Origin: Hohaiivirga sp031546825
GTDB lineage: Bacteria; Pseudomonadota; Alphaproteobacteria; Rhizobiales; Beijerinckiaceae
Direction: 5' to 3'
Length of the DNA stretch: 64,000 bases
Assembly: GCA_031546825.1 (NCBI GenBank)
Contig: JAVBJU010000031.1
Location: forward strand, 62,001 to 126,000
In this document: one piece after another, positions 35,019-45,076 of the stretch
Numbering within the stretch: position 1 is the stretch's first letter
Layout: each line of letters starts with the position of its first letter
Translations under genes and position numbers: made by a program
Notes under the pieces: model-generated
The model's input: only the letters and a program-made list of their open reading frames with translations
The model's database searches: none
What the model was told of the DNA's origin: nothing

Positions 35019-36314
35019 TCACTTCAGTTCCGACCGATACTGATCTTTCACGAAGCACAGCGCCACCAGGGCCGCGAGGCAACCCGCACTGAGATAGATC
35101 GCGGGCGAAAGCAGGCTGCCGGTCCAGCCGATCAGCCCGGTGGCGAAGAACTGCGCATATCCACCGAACAGGGCTACACCAACGCTGTAGACGATGGCGA
35201 AGCCCAGCGCGCGAATGGCTCGCGGAAAAGTCTCGCTGACGATGAGGATCGAGGGGGCGGCACCCAGCGTGGTCAGGCTTGCCATCACCGCCACTGTCAG
35301 GAACAGCACGGCAGGCGAGGGGTAGCGCGCCAGAAGCCAATAGGATGGCACCGCAAGCACGAGCATTACGAGGCGGGAGTAAAGCACCATTGGCTTGCGC
35401 CCGTAAATATCGCTGAGATATCCGGCAACTGGTGATAGCATCAGCGCGAGAAAGCCACTAAGGCCGATGGCTGCGCCGGTATAGCTTTGCGGAATGCCGA
35501 GAAAACGCCCGGCCATGGTCGCGTAATAATAGTAGCTGAGATAAACGGTGATTGTGCCGCCAATGGTCAGCAGAATACCAACCAGAATCTCCTTCAAATG
35601 CTGGCGCAGCAGGGTCAGTGTCGCAAGGGTGGTTTGAGGCGTGTCCGCGCGTTTAAGGGGGGCTGCGCCATTCCCCGCCTCGCTTTGGATTTGCAATTGC
35701 AGATATAACCCGATGGGGCCAAGCGCCGCGCCAATGAAAAAGGGCACGCGCCAGCCCCAAGCCATCATCTCTTCCTGGGAGAGGGAGCCACTGAGCCCCC
35801 AGGCCAGCAAGCCGCCGCACATGGTGGAGGCTCCCTGCGTTGCCAATTGCCAGCTTGAGTAGAATCCACGACGATCGTGTGGCGCGCTTTCCACCAGCAT
35901 GGCTGTGGAAGCACCCACATCGCCCCCCGCCGCTAAACCCTGCACGAGGCGCGCGCAAACCAGGATCACCGCTCCCCATATGCCCGCTGTCTCCGCGCCC
36001 GGCGCGCAGGCAATGGTGAGCGTTGCCAGTGTCATCAGTGCCAATGTCAGGATCATTGCCGATTTGCGGCCGCACCTGTCGGCATAATAGCCGAGGACCA
36101 TGCCGCCGATGGGGCGCATGAAAAATCCCGCACCGAATACCGCCAGCGATTTCATGAGTGCGGTGGTTGGGTCGGCCGCCGGAAAGAAGACGGCGCTGAT
36201 GATGACGATAAAGCTCGTAAACACCGTGAAGTCGAAAAATTCAAGGAAATTGCCAAACGATGTGGCGAAAACGATTCTTTGACGCGAAACCACCGCGATA
36301 CTCTGGTTCATCAA
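35019..36314 (-). CDS. MFS transporter, metabolite:H+ symporter (citrate/tricarballylate-like)
   Basis: A 431-residue, 12-segment permease of the MHS family. SFGNFLEFFDFTVF, GAGFFMRPIGGMVLGYYADR and LVQGLAAGGDVGAS are the family signatures. The FxxFFDF start and the GFYSSWQLATQ stretch are closer to CitA/TcuC-type tricarboxylate carriers than to the KgtP-like protein at 6182-7492, so a citrate-like substrate is a guess only. It is transcribed alone, towards potI. An inverted repeat lies just upstream of its start. Confidence 0.8.
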   Translation of the reverse strand: MMNQSIAVVSRQRIVFATSFGNFLEFFDFTVFTSFIVIISAVFFPAADPTTALMKSLAVFGAGFFMRPIGGMVLGYYADRCGRKSAMILTLALMTLATLTIACAPGAETAGIWGAVILVCARLVQGLAAGGDVGASTAMLVESAPHDRRGFYSSWQLATQGASTMCGGLLAWGLSGSLSQEEMMAWGWRVPFFIGAALGPIGLYLQLQIQSEAGNGAAPLKRADTPQTTLATLTLLRQHLKEILVGILLTIGGTITVYLSYYYYATMAGRFLGIPQSYTGAAIGLSGFLALMLSPVAGYLSDIYGRKPMVLYSRLVMLVLAVPSYWLLARYPSPAVLFLTVAVMASLTTLGAAPSILIVSETFPRAIRALGFAIVYSVGVALFGGYAQFFATGLIGWTGSLLSPAIYLSAGCLAALVALCFVKDQYRSELK

Positions 36315-36955
36315 GTAAGCTCTTGCAAAATAATGATTTTGACCCGCGATGCCCCGCTAAAAATATGTTTTGCAAGTCCTCGGTTGCTCGCGTCAATAAC
36401 GTCTCAAACCGTCCCCGTCACCTCCACTTTATGCGGGGTAGTCGGATCGACGAGGCTCGAATAGGCTTGCCCACACCAATAACGGGCTTTGCTCCGTTGA
36501 ACATCGATCTGCCTATTTTTTAATCAAATTATTTTACATTCCCGAGTTGGATAATACTGGCACTTTTATTGTGAACGCACAAAAACAGTCCTTTCTCTTG
36601 ATTTTGCGCAATTTTCGTGAAGCTCTTGCATTCCCCGCTGATATGATCCATCACGTTTTTCCCGCTCTTGGCGTATGGGAGCAGGTTGCGGTTAGGGGGC
36701 GGTTAACCGCACAAAGCCTTGCGACATATGGCAGCGCAGGCAGGATTCGTTTCCCTGGAAACATGTCCTGTTCTAGAGATAGGCGAACGCCCATTCCCAG
36801 TGGATTGCCGGGCCCGCGTAAAGCGTTACGGCATGAGTGAATCTGGCGAGAAGTGCGTTTCATTTTAAATGCGCTTCGTTTCTTTGAAGCGGTGGGGCGA
36901 CAAGCATTTTCAGGCCGGATGCCCCGAGGTTTCCGGCGTAGCAGGTAAGTGGTGA
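36315..36955. other. Divergent gap before the gsi-like operon
   Basis: About 640 bases between two divergent genes, without a supported coding region. It must carry promoters for both sides and holds the inverted repeat at 36322-36376. A wobble-containing hairpin at 36850-36877 (GAAGTGCGTTT against AAATGCGCTTC) lies in the probable leader of the operon. A+T-rich sequence near 36520-36560 is the best place to look for promoters. Confidence 0.45.
36322..36376. promoter_or_regulatory. Spaced inverted repeat upstream of the MHS permease gene
   Basis: CTTGCAAAA at 36322-36330 and TTTTGCAAG at 36368-36376 form a perfect 9-base inverted repeat with a 37-base centre, beginning 8 bases before the permease start codon. 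It could be a pair of half-sites for a regulator or a hairpin in the leader of the mRNA. Confidence 0.35.
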
Positions 36956-38818
36956 ATGGCATTACAGGCGCAGACCCCTCTCATTGACGTTGATGGACTG
37001 ACCGTTCAGTTCAACACCGAGGATGGGCTTTTCACAGCCGTTAAAGAACTCGCCTTCAGCATCAAGCCGGGCGAGACGGTTGCCGTGGTCGGGGAATCCG
37101 GCTCAGGCAAATCGGTGACATCGCTTAGCCTGATGCGACTGATTGATTATGCAGGCGGTAAAATTGCGCGGGGCGCAGTTAGTTTCCTAGGCCGCGATGG
37201 GCAGATCCGTAATCTTGCCAAGGGCACGGCTGACCAGTTGCGCAGTATACGTGGCAACGAGATCGCCATGATCTTCCAGGAGCCGATGACCTCGCTCAAT
37301 CCGGTCTTCACCATCGGCAACCAGATTGCCGAAGCGGTGATGCTGCACCAGAACATGGGGGCGGATGCCGCCCGCGCCGAAGCGCTCGCCATGCTGGAAA
37401 AGGTGCGCATTCCCGACGCCCAAAAGCTACTTGACCGCTATCCGCACCAACTCTCCGGCGGAATGCGTCAGCGCGTGATGATCGCCATGGCACTCTCGTG
37501 CCGCCCGAGCCTCCTCATTGCCGATGAGCCGACTACCGCGCTCGATGTCACCATTCAGGCCCAGATATTGCGCCTGATGCGCCAGCTTCAGCAGGAAATG
37601 GGCATGGCAATCATGTTCATTACCCACGACATGGGCGTGGTGGCTGAGGTCGCCGACCGCGTGGTGGTGATGTATCGCGGCGAGAAGGTTGAGGAGGGGC
37701 CGGTAGAACAGATTTTTGCCGCTCCGCAGCATCCCTACACCAAGGCGCTGCTGTCGGCGGTGCCGAAGCTCGGCAGCCTGAAAGACGAGCCGCTGCCGCG
37801 CAAGTTCGACCTTCTCAAGGTGGGCGAAGCTGCCAGCATCCATACCGAACATGCCGAAGCGCAAGATACCGTCCGCGCTGATGCTCCGCCCATTCTCACC
37901 GTTGAAGACCTCGTGGTGCGCTTTGATGTGCGGCGCGGCGTGTTTGGCAAACTGACCGGCAATATCCATGCTGTTGAAAAGGTCAGTTTCAATTTGCGCC
38001 CCGGCGAAACGCTGGCGTTGGTTGGTGAATCCGGTTGTGGCAAGTCCACCACCGGGCGCGCCATCATGCAGCTTTTGCAGCCGAAATCTGGCAAGATCAT
38101 ATTCCAGGGGCGCGATGTCTCCGCGCAGTCCCCGGAAGAGCGCCGCAAGCTGCGCCAGGATATCCAGTATATCTTTCAGGATCCGTTTGCCTCGCTCAAT
38201 CCGCGTCTCACCGTCGGCTTCTCCATCGCCGAACCGCTCCTGACCCATGGGCTTGCCAAGGGGCAGGCCGTGGATGCCCGCGTTGCCGAGTTGTTGCAGA
38301 AGGTTGGTTTGCCACCTGCCCATGCCAAGCGTTATCCGCATGAGTTTTCAGGCGGACAACGCCAGCGCATCTGCATTGCTAGGGCGCTTGCCTCAAACCC
38401 CAAAGTGGTGATTGCCGATGAGGCGGTGGCGGCGCTTGATGTGTCCATTCAGGCGCAAGTTATCAACCTGATGATGGACCTCCAGCGCGAGCAGGGGTTG
38501 AGCTATCTGTTCATTTCCCACGATATGGCGGTGGTTGAGCGCATCAGCCATCGTGTCGCGGTGATGTATCTCGGCCAGATTGTTGAGATTGGTCCGCGCC
38601 AGGCCATTTTCCAGAACCCGCAACATGCCTATACGCGCCGCCTCATGGCAGCGGTGCCGGTTGCCGATCCGGCCCTGCGCAACCGCAGCATGACCATGCT
38701 CGAAGGCGAGATACCGAGCCCGATGCGGCTGGTGGGTGATGAACCGCATGTCGCGAAGCTTGTTGAAGTCGAACACGATCATTTTGTCGCCCGCCATCCG
38801 GTGGGGGACTTTTCTTGA
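36956..38818 (+). CDS. gsiA: Peptide ABC transporter, fused dual ATP-binding protein (GsiA-like)
   Basis: A 620-residue protein with two OppD/OppF-type ATPases in one chain. First Walker A GESGSGKS at 46-53 with signature LSGGMRQRVMIAMALS; second Walker A GESGCGKST near 366 with signature FSGGQRQRICIARALA. Each half ends in the HPYTKAL- or HAYTRRL-type oligopeptide-transporter motif. E. coli GsiA, of the glutathione importer, has the same fused layout, and the next three genes match GsiB, GsiC and GsiD in order. It is the first gene of a long operon. Confidence 0.88.
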   Translation: MALQAQTPLIDVDGLTVQFNTEDGLFTAVKELAFSIKPGETVAVVGESGSGKSVTSLSLMRLIDYAGGKIARGAVSFLGRDGQIRNLAKGTADQLRSIRGNEIAMIFQEPMTSLNPVFTIGNQIAEAVMLHQNMGADAARAEALAMLEKVRIPDAQKLLDRYPHQLSGGMRQRVMIAMALSCRPSLLIADEPTTALDVTIQAQILRLMRQLQQEMGMAIMFITHDMGVVAEVADRVVVMYRGEKVEEGPVEQIFAAPQHPYTKALLSAVPKLGSLKDEPLPRKFDLLKVGEAASIHTEHAEAQDTVRADAPPILTVEDLVVRFDVRRGVFGKLTGNIHAVEKVSFNLRPGETLALVGESGCGKSTTGRAIMQLLQPKSGKIIFQGRDVSAQSPEERRKLRQDIQYIFQDPFASLNPRLTVGFSIAEPLLTHGLAKGQAVDARVAELLQKVGLPPAHAKRYPHEFSGGQRQRICIARALASNPKVVIADEAVAALDVSIQAQVINLMMDLQREQGLSYLFISHDMAVVERISHRVAVMYLGQIVEIGPRQAIFQNPQHAYTRRLMAAVPVADPALRNRSMTMLEGEIPSPMRLVGDEPHVAKLVEVEHDHFVARHPVGDFS

Positions 38819-38833
38819 AGAAGGACAGGTTCA

Positions 38834-40366
38834 ATGCTGAAAAATATCCAGCGTAATGTAATGGCAGGTGCCGTTGCCATCGCCTTGGCCTTGCCGGGCA
38901 TGGCAATTGCCAAGAGCCTAACGGTCGTCATTCAGGACAATCTGGTCAATCTCGACCCGGCTGATATCAATGATACGCTGTCGCAATCGGCGAGCCGTGT
39001 CATTTATCAGGGCCTTTATGGTCTTGATCAGGACATGAAACTTTATCCGCTGCTTGCGGAAAAATACGAAGTGAATGCCACTTCCACCGAATACACCTTC
39101 CATCTGCGCAAGGGCGTGAAGTTCCATGACGGCACGGATTTCAATGCCGAAGCCGTCAAGTTCAACATCGAGCGTGTGGCCGATCCGGCCAACCGCCTCA
39201 AGCGCAACAGCCTGCTGTCGATGGTCAAACAGGTTGATGTGGTCGATCCCTATACTGTCAAGGTCGTTCTGAAGGACCCCTTCGGCGCCTTGGTCAACAA
39301 TATTGCCCATGCAGGCGCCATGATGATTTCGCCCGCTGCGCTCAAGCAATGGGGTAAGGAAATCGGCCGTCACCCGGTCGGCACCGGTCCGTTCAAGTTC
39401 AAAAGCTGGAACGGCGACGTGATGGAAGTGGAAAAGAACGCCACTTACTGGAAGCCCGGCCTGCCCAAGGTTGATGGCCTGACCTTCCGCTCCGTTCCCG
39501 AAAGCAGCACCCGCGTTGCGATGTTGCGCACCGGTGAAGCGCAGCTTGTAACCGATCTGCCTACCGAACTGGTCAAGCAGGTCGAGGGCGACAGCAATCT
39601 GGTGGTTATCAACCAGCCGTCGATTGTTGAGCTTTATGTCAGCCTGAACACCATGAAGAAGCCCTTCGACAATCTGAAGGTTCGCCAGGCTCTGAATCAC
39701 GCTGTCAATAAGGAAGCCTATTGCAAGGTGGTCTATAGCGGCTATTGCGCGCCGGCAGATTCTCCGCTGCCGCCGCTGATGCCCTATTACGTCAAGCAGG
39801 GCACCTATGCCTATGATGTGAAAAAGGCCAAGGAATTGATGGCTGAAGCGGGCTATGCCAGCGGCTTCGAGACCGAGGTGATTGGCTACAACAATACCCG
39901 TTCGTCCCGTGCCGCGCAGTTTCTTCAGCAGCAACTCTCGCAGATCGGTGTCAAGCTGAATATCCGAATGCTCGAATCCGGCGTTCTGGCGAGCACCGTG
40001 TTCAGTGTGCAGAAGCCGGAAGATGCGACCGTCCAGATGCAATATGGCGGCTGGTCAGCCTCGACCGGCGACACCGATTGGGCCTTGCGCCCGCTGCTGT
40101 GGGGCAAGGGGTTGCCGCCGCAGTTGTTCAACACGGCCTATTACAAGAATGCCAAGGTTGATGCGGCTCTCGAAGCAGCTCTTGCCACTGCCGACAACGC
40201 CAAGCGCGCTGAGGCTTATGCCATCGTGCAGCAGGAAGTGTTCAAGGACGCACCTTGGATTTTCCTCGGTAACGACCGCATCGTCGCTGGCAAGGTCAAA
40301 AACCTTGAAGGCTTCTATATGATGCCGGATCGCGGTTTCCAGCTCGAAGCGTCCGAACTCAAGTAA
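38834..40366 (+). CDS. gsiB: Peptide-binding periplasmic protein (GsiB-like)
   Basis: A 510-residue SBP family 5 protein with a cleavable signal (ALALPGMAIA-K). ISPAALKQWGKEIG, HPVGTGPFKFKSW, GWSASTGDTDWALRPL and the C-terminal GFYMMPDRGFQLE correspond closely to E. coli GsiB, the glutathione-binding component. Substrates here may be glutathione or other short peptides, since peptidase genes follow in the operon. It starts 15 bases after gsiA with GGACAGG as ribosome site. Confidence 0.88.
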   Translation: MLKNIQRNVMAGAVAIALALPGMAIAKSLTVVIQDNLVNLDPADINDTLSQSASRVIYQGLYGLDQDMKLYPLLAEKYEVNATSTEYTFHLRKGVKFHDGTDFNAEAVKFNIERVADPANRLKRNSLLSMVKQVDVVDPYTVKVVLKDPFGALVNNIAHAGAMMISPAALKQWGKEIGRHPVGTGPFKFKSWNGDVMEVEKNATYWKPGLPKVDGLTFRSVPESSTRVAMLRTGEAQLVTDLPTELVKQVEGDSNLVVINQPSIVELYVSLNTMKKPFDNLKVRQALNHAVNKEAYCKVVYSGYCAPADSPLPPLMPYYVKQGTYAYDVKKAKELMAEAGYASGFETEVIGYNNTRSSRAAQFLQQQLSQIGVKLNIRMLESGVLASTVFSVQKPEDATVQMQYGGWSASTGDTDWALRPLLWGKGLPPQLFNTAYYKNAKVDAALEAALATADNAKRAEAYAIVQQEVFKDAPWIFLGNDRIVAGKVKNLEGFYMMPDRGFQLEASELK

Positions 40367-40423
40367 CATCACGTGCTGGCCGGGGCGTTTATCCGTCCCG
40401 GCAGTCCGGCGAAGAGAGCCTTT

Positions 40424-41344
40424 ATGCTTCAATATCTTGTCAAACGCCTATTGAACGTGATCCCGGTGATGATCGTTGTCTCGATCATCGCCTTCGGGTT
40501 CGTGCGTGCGTTGCCGGGTGACCCGGCGCGCATCGTCGCGGGACCGGACGCGCCCCTGTCCGATGTGGAACTCATACGGCAGGATCTCGGGCTCGACCGA
40601 CCAATTGTCATCCAGTATGTCCGCTTCGTGACCGATGCGCTGCAAGGGGATTTCGGCAGATCCATCAAAACAAAGCGCCCGATATCGACCGAAATCGGCG
40701 AGCGCTTCATGCCGACCTTGTGGTTGACCGTCTGCTCCATCGCCTGGGCGACCATCGTCGGGTTGCTGATTGGTGTGGCATCTGCGGTAAACCGGAATAA
40801 ATGGCCTGATTATCTCGGCATGACGACGGCGATTTCCGGTTTGTCGTTGCCCACATTCTGGCTTGGCCCGATGCTGATACTGCTGTTTGCGGTGCACTTG
40901 CGCTGGTTGCCAAGTAACGGTTACGGCACCTGGAAGCACTTCATACTGCCATCGTTTACGCTGGGGCTTGGTGTGGCTGCTGTTATGGCGCGCTTTACCC
41001 GCTCAGCGTTTATCGAGATTTTCCGTGAGGACTACATTCGCACGGCGCGTGCCAAGGGTGTGCCCGGGCGCTGGGTGGTTTGGAAACACACTTTACGCAA
41101 TGCGCTCATTCCGGTGCTGACCATGCTGGGGTTGCAGTTTGGCTTCCTGCTCGGCGGCTCCATTGTGATCGAGCGGGTTTTTGGCTGGCCGGGGATCGGC
41201 CGCCTCCTGATCGATTCCGTTGAATATCGTGATTTCCCAGCGATTCAGGTGCTCATTATGATGCTGGCGCTGGAATTTATCGTCATCAACCTCATCGTCG
41301 ATGTCCTTTACGCTCTTGTGAACCCGGAGATACGCTACAAATGA
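40424..41344 (+). CDS. gsiC: Peptide ABC transporter permease (GsiC-like)
   Basis: A 306-residue permease, the same length as E. coli GsiC. It starts MLQYLVKRLLNVIPVM, has the DppB-type ALPGDPARIVAGPDA stretch and the EAA loop IRTARAKGVPGRWVVWKH, and about six membrane segments. ATG 40424 is chosen for length and the GAAGAGAG before it. Its stop overlaps the gsiD start (ATGA). Confidence 0.9.
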   Translation: MLQYLVKRLLNVIPVMIVVSIIAFGFVRALPGDPARIVAGPDAPLSDVELIRQDLGLDRPIVIQYVRFVTDALQGDFGRSIKTKRPISTEIGERFMPTLWLTVCSIAWATIVGLLIGVASAVNRNKWPDYLGMTTAISGLSLPTFWLGPMLILLFAVHLRWLPSNGYGTWKHFILPSFTLGLGVAAVMARFTRSAFIEIFREDYIRTARAKGVPGRWVVWKHTLRNALIPVLTMLGLQFGFLLGGSIVIERVFGWPGIGRLLIDSVEYRDFPAIQVLIMMLALEFIVINLIVDVLYALVNPEIRYK

Positions 41345-42243
41345 CCGCCGCCGCTGAAGCGCAGTCCAATCTGGTTCGCAGCCCACTCTATGAGTTCTGG
41401 CGTCGTTTTCGTCGCCAGAAAATCGCAGTCGTTGCCGGGTTGTTCCTCATTGCCTTGATTTTCGTGGCGATATTCGCTGATTTCATCGCGCCATACAGTA
41501 TCGTCGATATGGTCGGGATCCCGATTGATCCACCCAGTGCCGACAACTGGCTCGGCGTCGATGAATTGGGCCGGGATGTTCTGAGCCGTATCATCGTCGG
41601 AACACGCATATCATTATCCATCGGGTTCCTTTCCGTCACTGTGGGCGCCATCGTTGGTGTTACGCTTGGGCTGATTGCCGGTTTTTATGGTGGCAAACTC
41701 GATAATATCATCATGCGCTTTTGCGATGTGTTGCTGTCATTCCCCGGCATCGTTTTGGCGATTGCCATGATGGCGATGTTGCTGGCACTGCGTATTCAGG
41801 GCCATTTGCTGATCGATATCGCCAATGTCGTCGTTGCCGTGGCGTTGTTTTCGGTTCCGGTCTTTGCCCGGCTCGTGCGTGGCTCCACCCTTTCGCTGAA
41901 AACCAGTGTCTATGTGGACGCGGCCCGCGCGATTGGTGTGCGGGATAGCGTCATCATGTTGCGCCATATTTTGCCCGGCACCTTGCCAAGTATCATCGTC
42001 TATTTTTCCATGCGCATTGGCACTGCCATTCTGACAGCAGCAAGCCTCGGCTTCCTAGGTGTCGGAGTGCAGCCCCCAAGCCCCGAATGGGGAAGAATGC
42101 TGGCGGATTCACGAAGCTATTTTGAAGGTGCGCCGCACCTTGTGCTCTATCCGGGACTGGCCATTTTCGTTACCGTGCTTGCTTTCAACCTTCTCGGCGA
42201 CGGCCTGCGCGATGCGCTCGACCCGAAGCTAAAACAGGGATAA
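41341..42243 (+). CDS. gsiD: Peptide ABC transporter permease (GsiD-like)
   Basis: A 300-residue permease with the N-terminal segment and the DppC-type signature NWLGVDELGRDVLSRIIVG, the EAA-like loop VDAARAIGVRDSVIMLRHI and six membrane segments. It pairs with the GsiC-like subunit and completes the importer. The DmpA-type peptidase gene begins 5 bases after its stop. Confidence 0.9.
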   Translation: MTAAAEAQSNLVRSPLYEFWRRFRRQKIAVVAGLFLIALIFVAIFADFIAPYSIVDMVGIPIDPPSADNWLGVDELGRDVLSRIIVGTRISLSIGFLSVTVGAIVGVTLGLIAGFYGGKLDNIIMRFCDVLLSFPGIVLAIAMMAMLLALRIQGHLLIDIANVVVAVALFSVPVFARLVRGSTLSLKTSVYVDAARAIGVRDSVIMLRHILPGTLPSIIVYFSMRIGTAILTAASLGFLGVGVQPPSPEWGRMLADSRSYFEGAPHLVLYPGLAIFVTVLAFNLLGDGLRDALDPKLKQG

Positions 42244-42248
42244 GCGCC

Positions 42249-43286
42249 ATGCCACTCGCCCGGGATTTTGGTATCACATGCGGCACGCTCCCGACCGGAG
42301 CGCTCAATGCAATTACCGATGTCTCCGGGGTGCAGGTCGGGCATGTCACGCTAAACGAGGGCGATGTGCATACCGGCGTGACTGCGATCCTGCCCCATTG
42401 CGGTGACCTCTTCCGACAAAAGTCGCCAGCAGCGGTTGAGGTCATCAATGGCTTTGGCAAGAGCGTCGGCATGATGCAGGTCGAGGAACTGGGCGTGCTT
42501 GAAACGCCGATCCTCCTGACCAATACATTTGGCGTTGCGGCCTGCGCCACGGCGCTGATCCGCCAAGCCATGGCGGCGAACCCCGATATTGGGCGCGAGA
42601 CCGGCACGGTCAATCCGCTGGTGTTCGAATGCAATGACGGATATCTCAGTGATATTCAGGCGATGGCGGTGACGGAAACCCATGCGCTTGAAGCCATTCA
42701 AAGTGCCAAAGCCGGGCTCATGGAGCAGGGTGCTATCGGTGCTGGAACCGGGATGAGCTGTTTCGGCTTCAAGGGCGGCATCGGCACGGCGTCGCGGCGG
42801 ATTGATCTTGACGGGGTGCCACATCACCTCGGGGTGTTGGTGCTCGCCAATTTTGGACGGGCGGGCGATCTCACTCTTCCCGATGATCGATGCGCCAAGC
42901 CCCAGACACAAGGCGCGGCCGAGCGCGGCTCGGTCATCATTGTGATGGCAACCGATATTCCCCTTGATCACCGGCAGTTGAAGCGCGTTGCCCGCCGGGG
43001 TGGAGCAGGGCTCGCCCGGCTCGGTGCTTTCTGGGGCAATGGCAGCGGCGATATTGCGTTGGCATTCTCGACCGCCCAGAGCATTTGCCATGATGAGACG
43101 CGGGCCATCATTCCAACAATGATGCTTGCTGAGAACCGTATAGACATTCTGTTTCAGGCGGCCGCCGAGGGAACGCAGGAGGCGGTATTGAACGCTTTGT
43201 GCACCGCGCCCGCTTTTACCGGGCGAACTGGCCATCACCGGCCATCCCTTGCCGACTGGCTCGCCGCCAACGGAGACACACCATGA
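42249..43286 (+). CDS. P1/DmpA-type aminopeptidase (S58), self-processing
   Basis: A 345-residue N-terminal-nucleophile hydrolase. DmpA from Ochrobactrum anthropi, the type member, releases N-terminal L- or D-residues and cuts itself before a serine. The matching Gly227-Ser228 bond is in ERGSVIIVMATDIPL, so two chains of about 227 and 118 residues are expected. GTLPTGALNAITDVSGVQVG and TNTFGVAACA are further family motifs. No signal peptide is seen, so it should act on imported peptides in the cytoplasm. Its end overlaps the next start (ATGA). Confidence 0.9.
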   Translation: MPLARDFGITCGTLPTGALNAITDVSGVQVGHVTLNEGDVHTGVTAILPHCGDLFRQKSPAAVEVINGFGKSVGMMQVEELGVLETPILLTNTFGVAACATALIRQAMAANPDIGRETGTVNPLVFECNDGYLSDIQAMAVTETHALEAIQSAKAGLMEQGAIGAGTGMSCFGFKGGIGTASRRIDLDGVPHHLGVLVLANFGRAGDLTLPDDRCAKPQTQGAAERGSVIIVMATDIPLDHRQLKRVARRGGAGLARLGAFWGNGSGDIALAFSTAQSICHDETRAIIPTMMLAENRIDILFQAAAEGTQEAVLNALCTAPAFTGRTGHHRPSLADWLAANGDTP

Positions 43287-44101
43287 AAATATACATTTCC
43301 GCCGATATTGAGGGCGTGGCGGGCATTGTCTCTCCCGAGCAAACCCGCCCCGGCAATCCGGAATACGAACGCGCCCGACGCCTGATGACCGAAGAGGTCA
43401 ATGCGGCGATTGCCGGTGCGCTTCGGGCCGGGGCCGAAGAGATACTGGTCAATGACGGCCACGGGCCGATGACCAATCTCATTCCAGAAATGCTCAACCC
43501 GGCGGCGCGCGTCATTCTCGGTAAACCCAAGCCGTTGAATATGTTCGAAGGGTTGGATGCCAGCTTTGATGCGGTGTTCTGCCTTGGCTTCCATGCCCGC
43601 GCCTCGGAATTTGGCGTACTGGCCCATACCACCAACGGTTTTGCCTTCCGCGACATCCGTCTCAATAATGTGCCTTACGGTGAGGCCGGGCTTTATGGGG
43701 CCTATGCCGGTTCGCTTGGCGTGCCGGTGGCGCTGGTTTCGGGTGATGACCGCTGCATTGCCGAGAACCGTGCCCATTTTCCCGATGCGGTGATGGTTGA
43801 GACCAAGCAGGCGCTCAGCAATCGCTCTGCCAATAATCTATCGGTGGAAGGCGCGCGTGCGGCCATCCGTGAAGGTGCGGCCCAGGCTGTTTTTGCGGCG
43901 AAGGGGATGAAGCCCTTCGTGCTGTCGCCGCCCTTTACTCTTGCCATGACCATGAACCACCCGTCGCTTGCCGATCTCGTTGCCGTCATTCCGGGAGCGG
44001 AGCGGCAGGATGCGCTCACGGTCTCATTCCATGCGGAAACCGCTGCAATCGCCGTGCGTTGGGTCAATACCGTTTCCGCCCTTTCTTCCTTTCTGCGCTG
44101 A
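43283..44101 (+). CDS. dppA: D-aminopeptidase DppA (M55)
   Basis: A 272-residue zinc peptidase of the DppA family, which removes N-terminal D-alanine and similar residues from short peptides. Metal ligands are visible: Asp8 and Glu10 in SADIEGVAG, a histidine in NDGHGPM and one in LGFHARA. The gene is often found with peptide ABC transporters, as here. ATG 43283 is chosen because it overlaps the previous stop and opens the conserved MKIYISADIEG; a longer reading would run into dmpA. Confidence 0.9.
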   Translation: MKIYISADIEGVAGIVSPEQTRPGNPEYERARRLMTEEVNAAIAGALRAGAEEILVNDGHGPMTNLIPEMLNPAARVILGKPKPLNMFEGLDASFDAVFCLGFHARASEFGVLAHTTNGFAFRDIRLNNVPYGEAGLYGAYAGSLGVPVALVSGDDRCIAENRAHFPDAVMVETKQALSNRSANNLSVEGARAAIREGAAQAVFAAKGMKPFVLSPPFTLAMTMNHPSLADLVAVIPGAERQDALTVSFHAETAAIAVRWVNTVSALSSFLR

Positions 44102-44113
44102 AGGTTTCACGCC

Positions 44114-45076
44114 ATGACACAATCCTCCGAATTCGTTCTCGCCATCCACGGTGGCGCAGGCACCATCAACAAGGCAACCATGAGCCCGGAGCGTGAAGCA
44201 GGCTATCACGCTGGTCTCGTGCGCTCGTTGACCGCCGGTTATGAGGTGCTGCGCCGGGGTGGCTCTTCGCTCGACGCGGTGACCGCGGCCGTGATCCAGC
44301 TTGAGGAGGAGCCCCTGTTCAATGCCGGACGGGGGGCTGTGTTCAACAGCGATGGCAAGCAGGAAATGGACGCCGCCGTGATGGAAGGCGTTGAGGGACG
44401 GGCAGGGGCGATTTCCGGCATCTGCGGGCCGCGTAATCCGGTACTGGCCGCGCGCGCCGTAATGGAGAAATCCGACCACGTCTTCTTCTCCGGCGAAGGC
44501 GCCATGCGCTTCTGCAAGGAGGCCGGGCTTGAGTTCGTCGATCCGCAATGGTTCTTCACCCAGACGCGCTGGGAGGCGTTGCAGGCCGAGCTGAAGCGCC
44601 GCGCCGAGAACGCGCCCGATGACGGCGACGAATCCCGCAAGCACGGCACGGTTGGCGCGGTGGCCTGTGATGCCATGGGCCATGTCGCCGCTGCCACCTC
44701 AACCGGTGGTATGACGGCGAAGAAGCCGGGTCGCGTTGGCGATTCCCCGGTGATTGGTGCGGGCACCTGGGCCGACGACAAGGGCTGCGCCCTCTCGGCC
44801 ACTGGCCACGGCGAGTTCTTCATCCGCCACGCGGTCGGCCACGAGATATCGGCGCGGATGCGCTGGGCGGGGCAGTCGCTCGAACAGGCGTCGGACTCGC
44901 TGGTGCATGAGGTGCTGGCCCCCATCGGTGGGTCCGGGGGGCTGGTCGCGGTCGATGCCCGGCGCAATGTCGTGCTGCCGTTCAACAGCTCCGGCATGTA
45001 TCGCGGCTATGTCCGCGCTGACGGGGTGGTGCACACCGCGATCTATCATGAGGCGTACCATAGGGTACAACTTTGA
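44114..45076 (+). CDS. iaaA: Isoaspartyl peptidase/L-asparaginase (plant type, IaaA)
   Basis: A 320-residue N-terminal-nucleophile hydrolase that splits isoaspartyl dipeptides and asparagine. Autocleavage before Thr179 in HGTVGAVACD activates it, the same residue number as in E. coli IaaA; FNAGRGAVFNSDG and ATSTGGM are further signatures. In E. coli, iaaA lies directly before gsiABCD, so its presence at the end of the same transporter operon here is a conserved link in a new order. Confidence 0.92.
   Translation: MTQSSEFVLAIHGGAGTINKATMSPEREAGYHAGLVRSLTAGYEVLRRGGSSLDAVTAAVIQLEEEPLFNAGRGAVFNSDGKQEMDAAVMEGVEGRAGAISGICGPRNPVLAARAVMEKSDHVFFSGEGAMRFCKEAGLEFVDPQWFFTQTRWEALQAELKRRAENAPDDGDESRKHGTVGAVACDAMGHVAAATSTGGMTAKKPGRVGDSPVIGAGTWADDKGCALSATGHGEFFIRHAVGHEISARMRWAGQSLEQASDSLVHEVLAPIGGSGGLVAVDARRNVVLPFNSSGMYRGYVRADGVVHTAIYHEAYHRVQL

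Noticed and set aside
36547..36840. A 97-codon frame in the gap before gsiA
   Set aside because: No ribosome site, no family resemblance and odd composition; treated as chance.
38918..40042. A 374-codon minus-strand frame over gsiB
   Set aside because: Antisense of a clear binding-protein gene; no motif or ribosome site.
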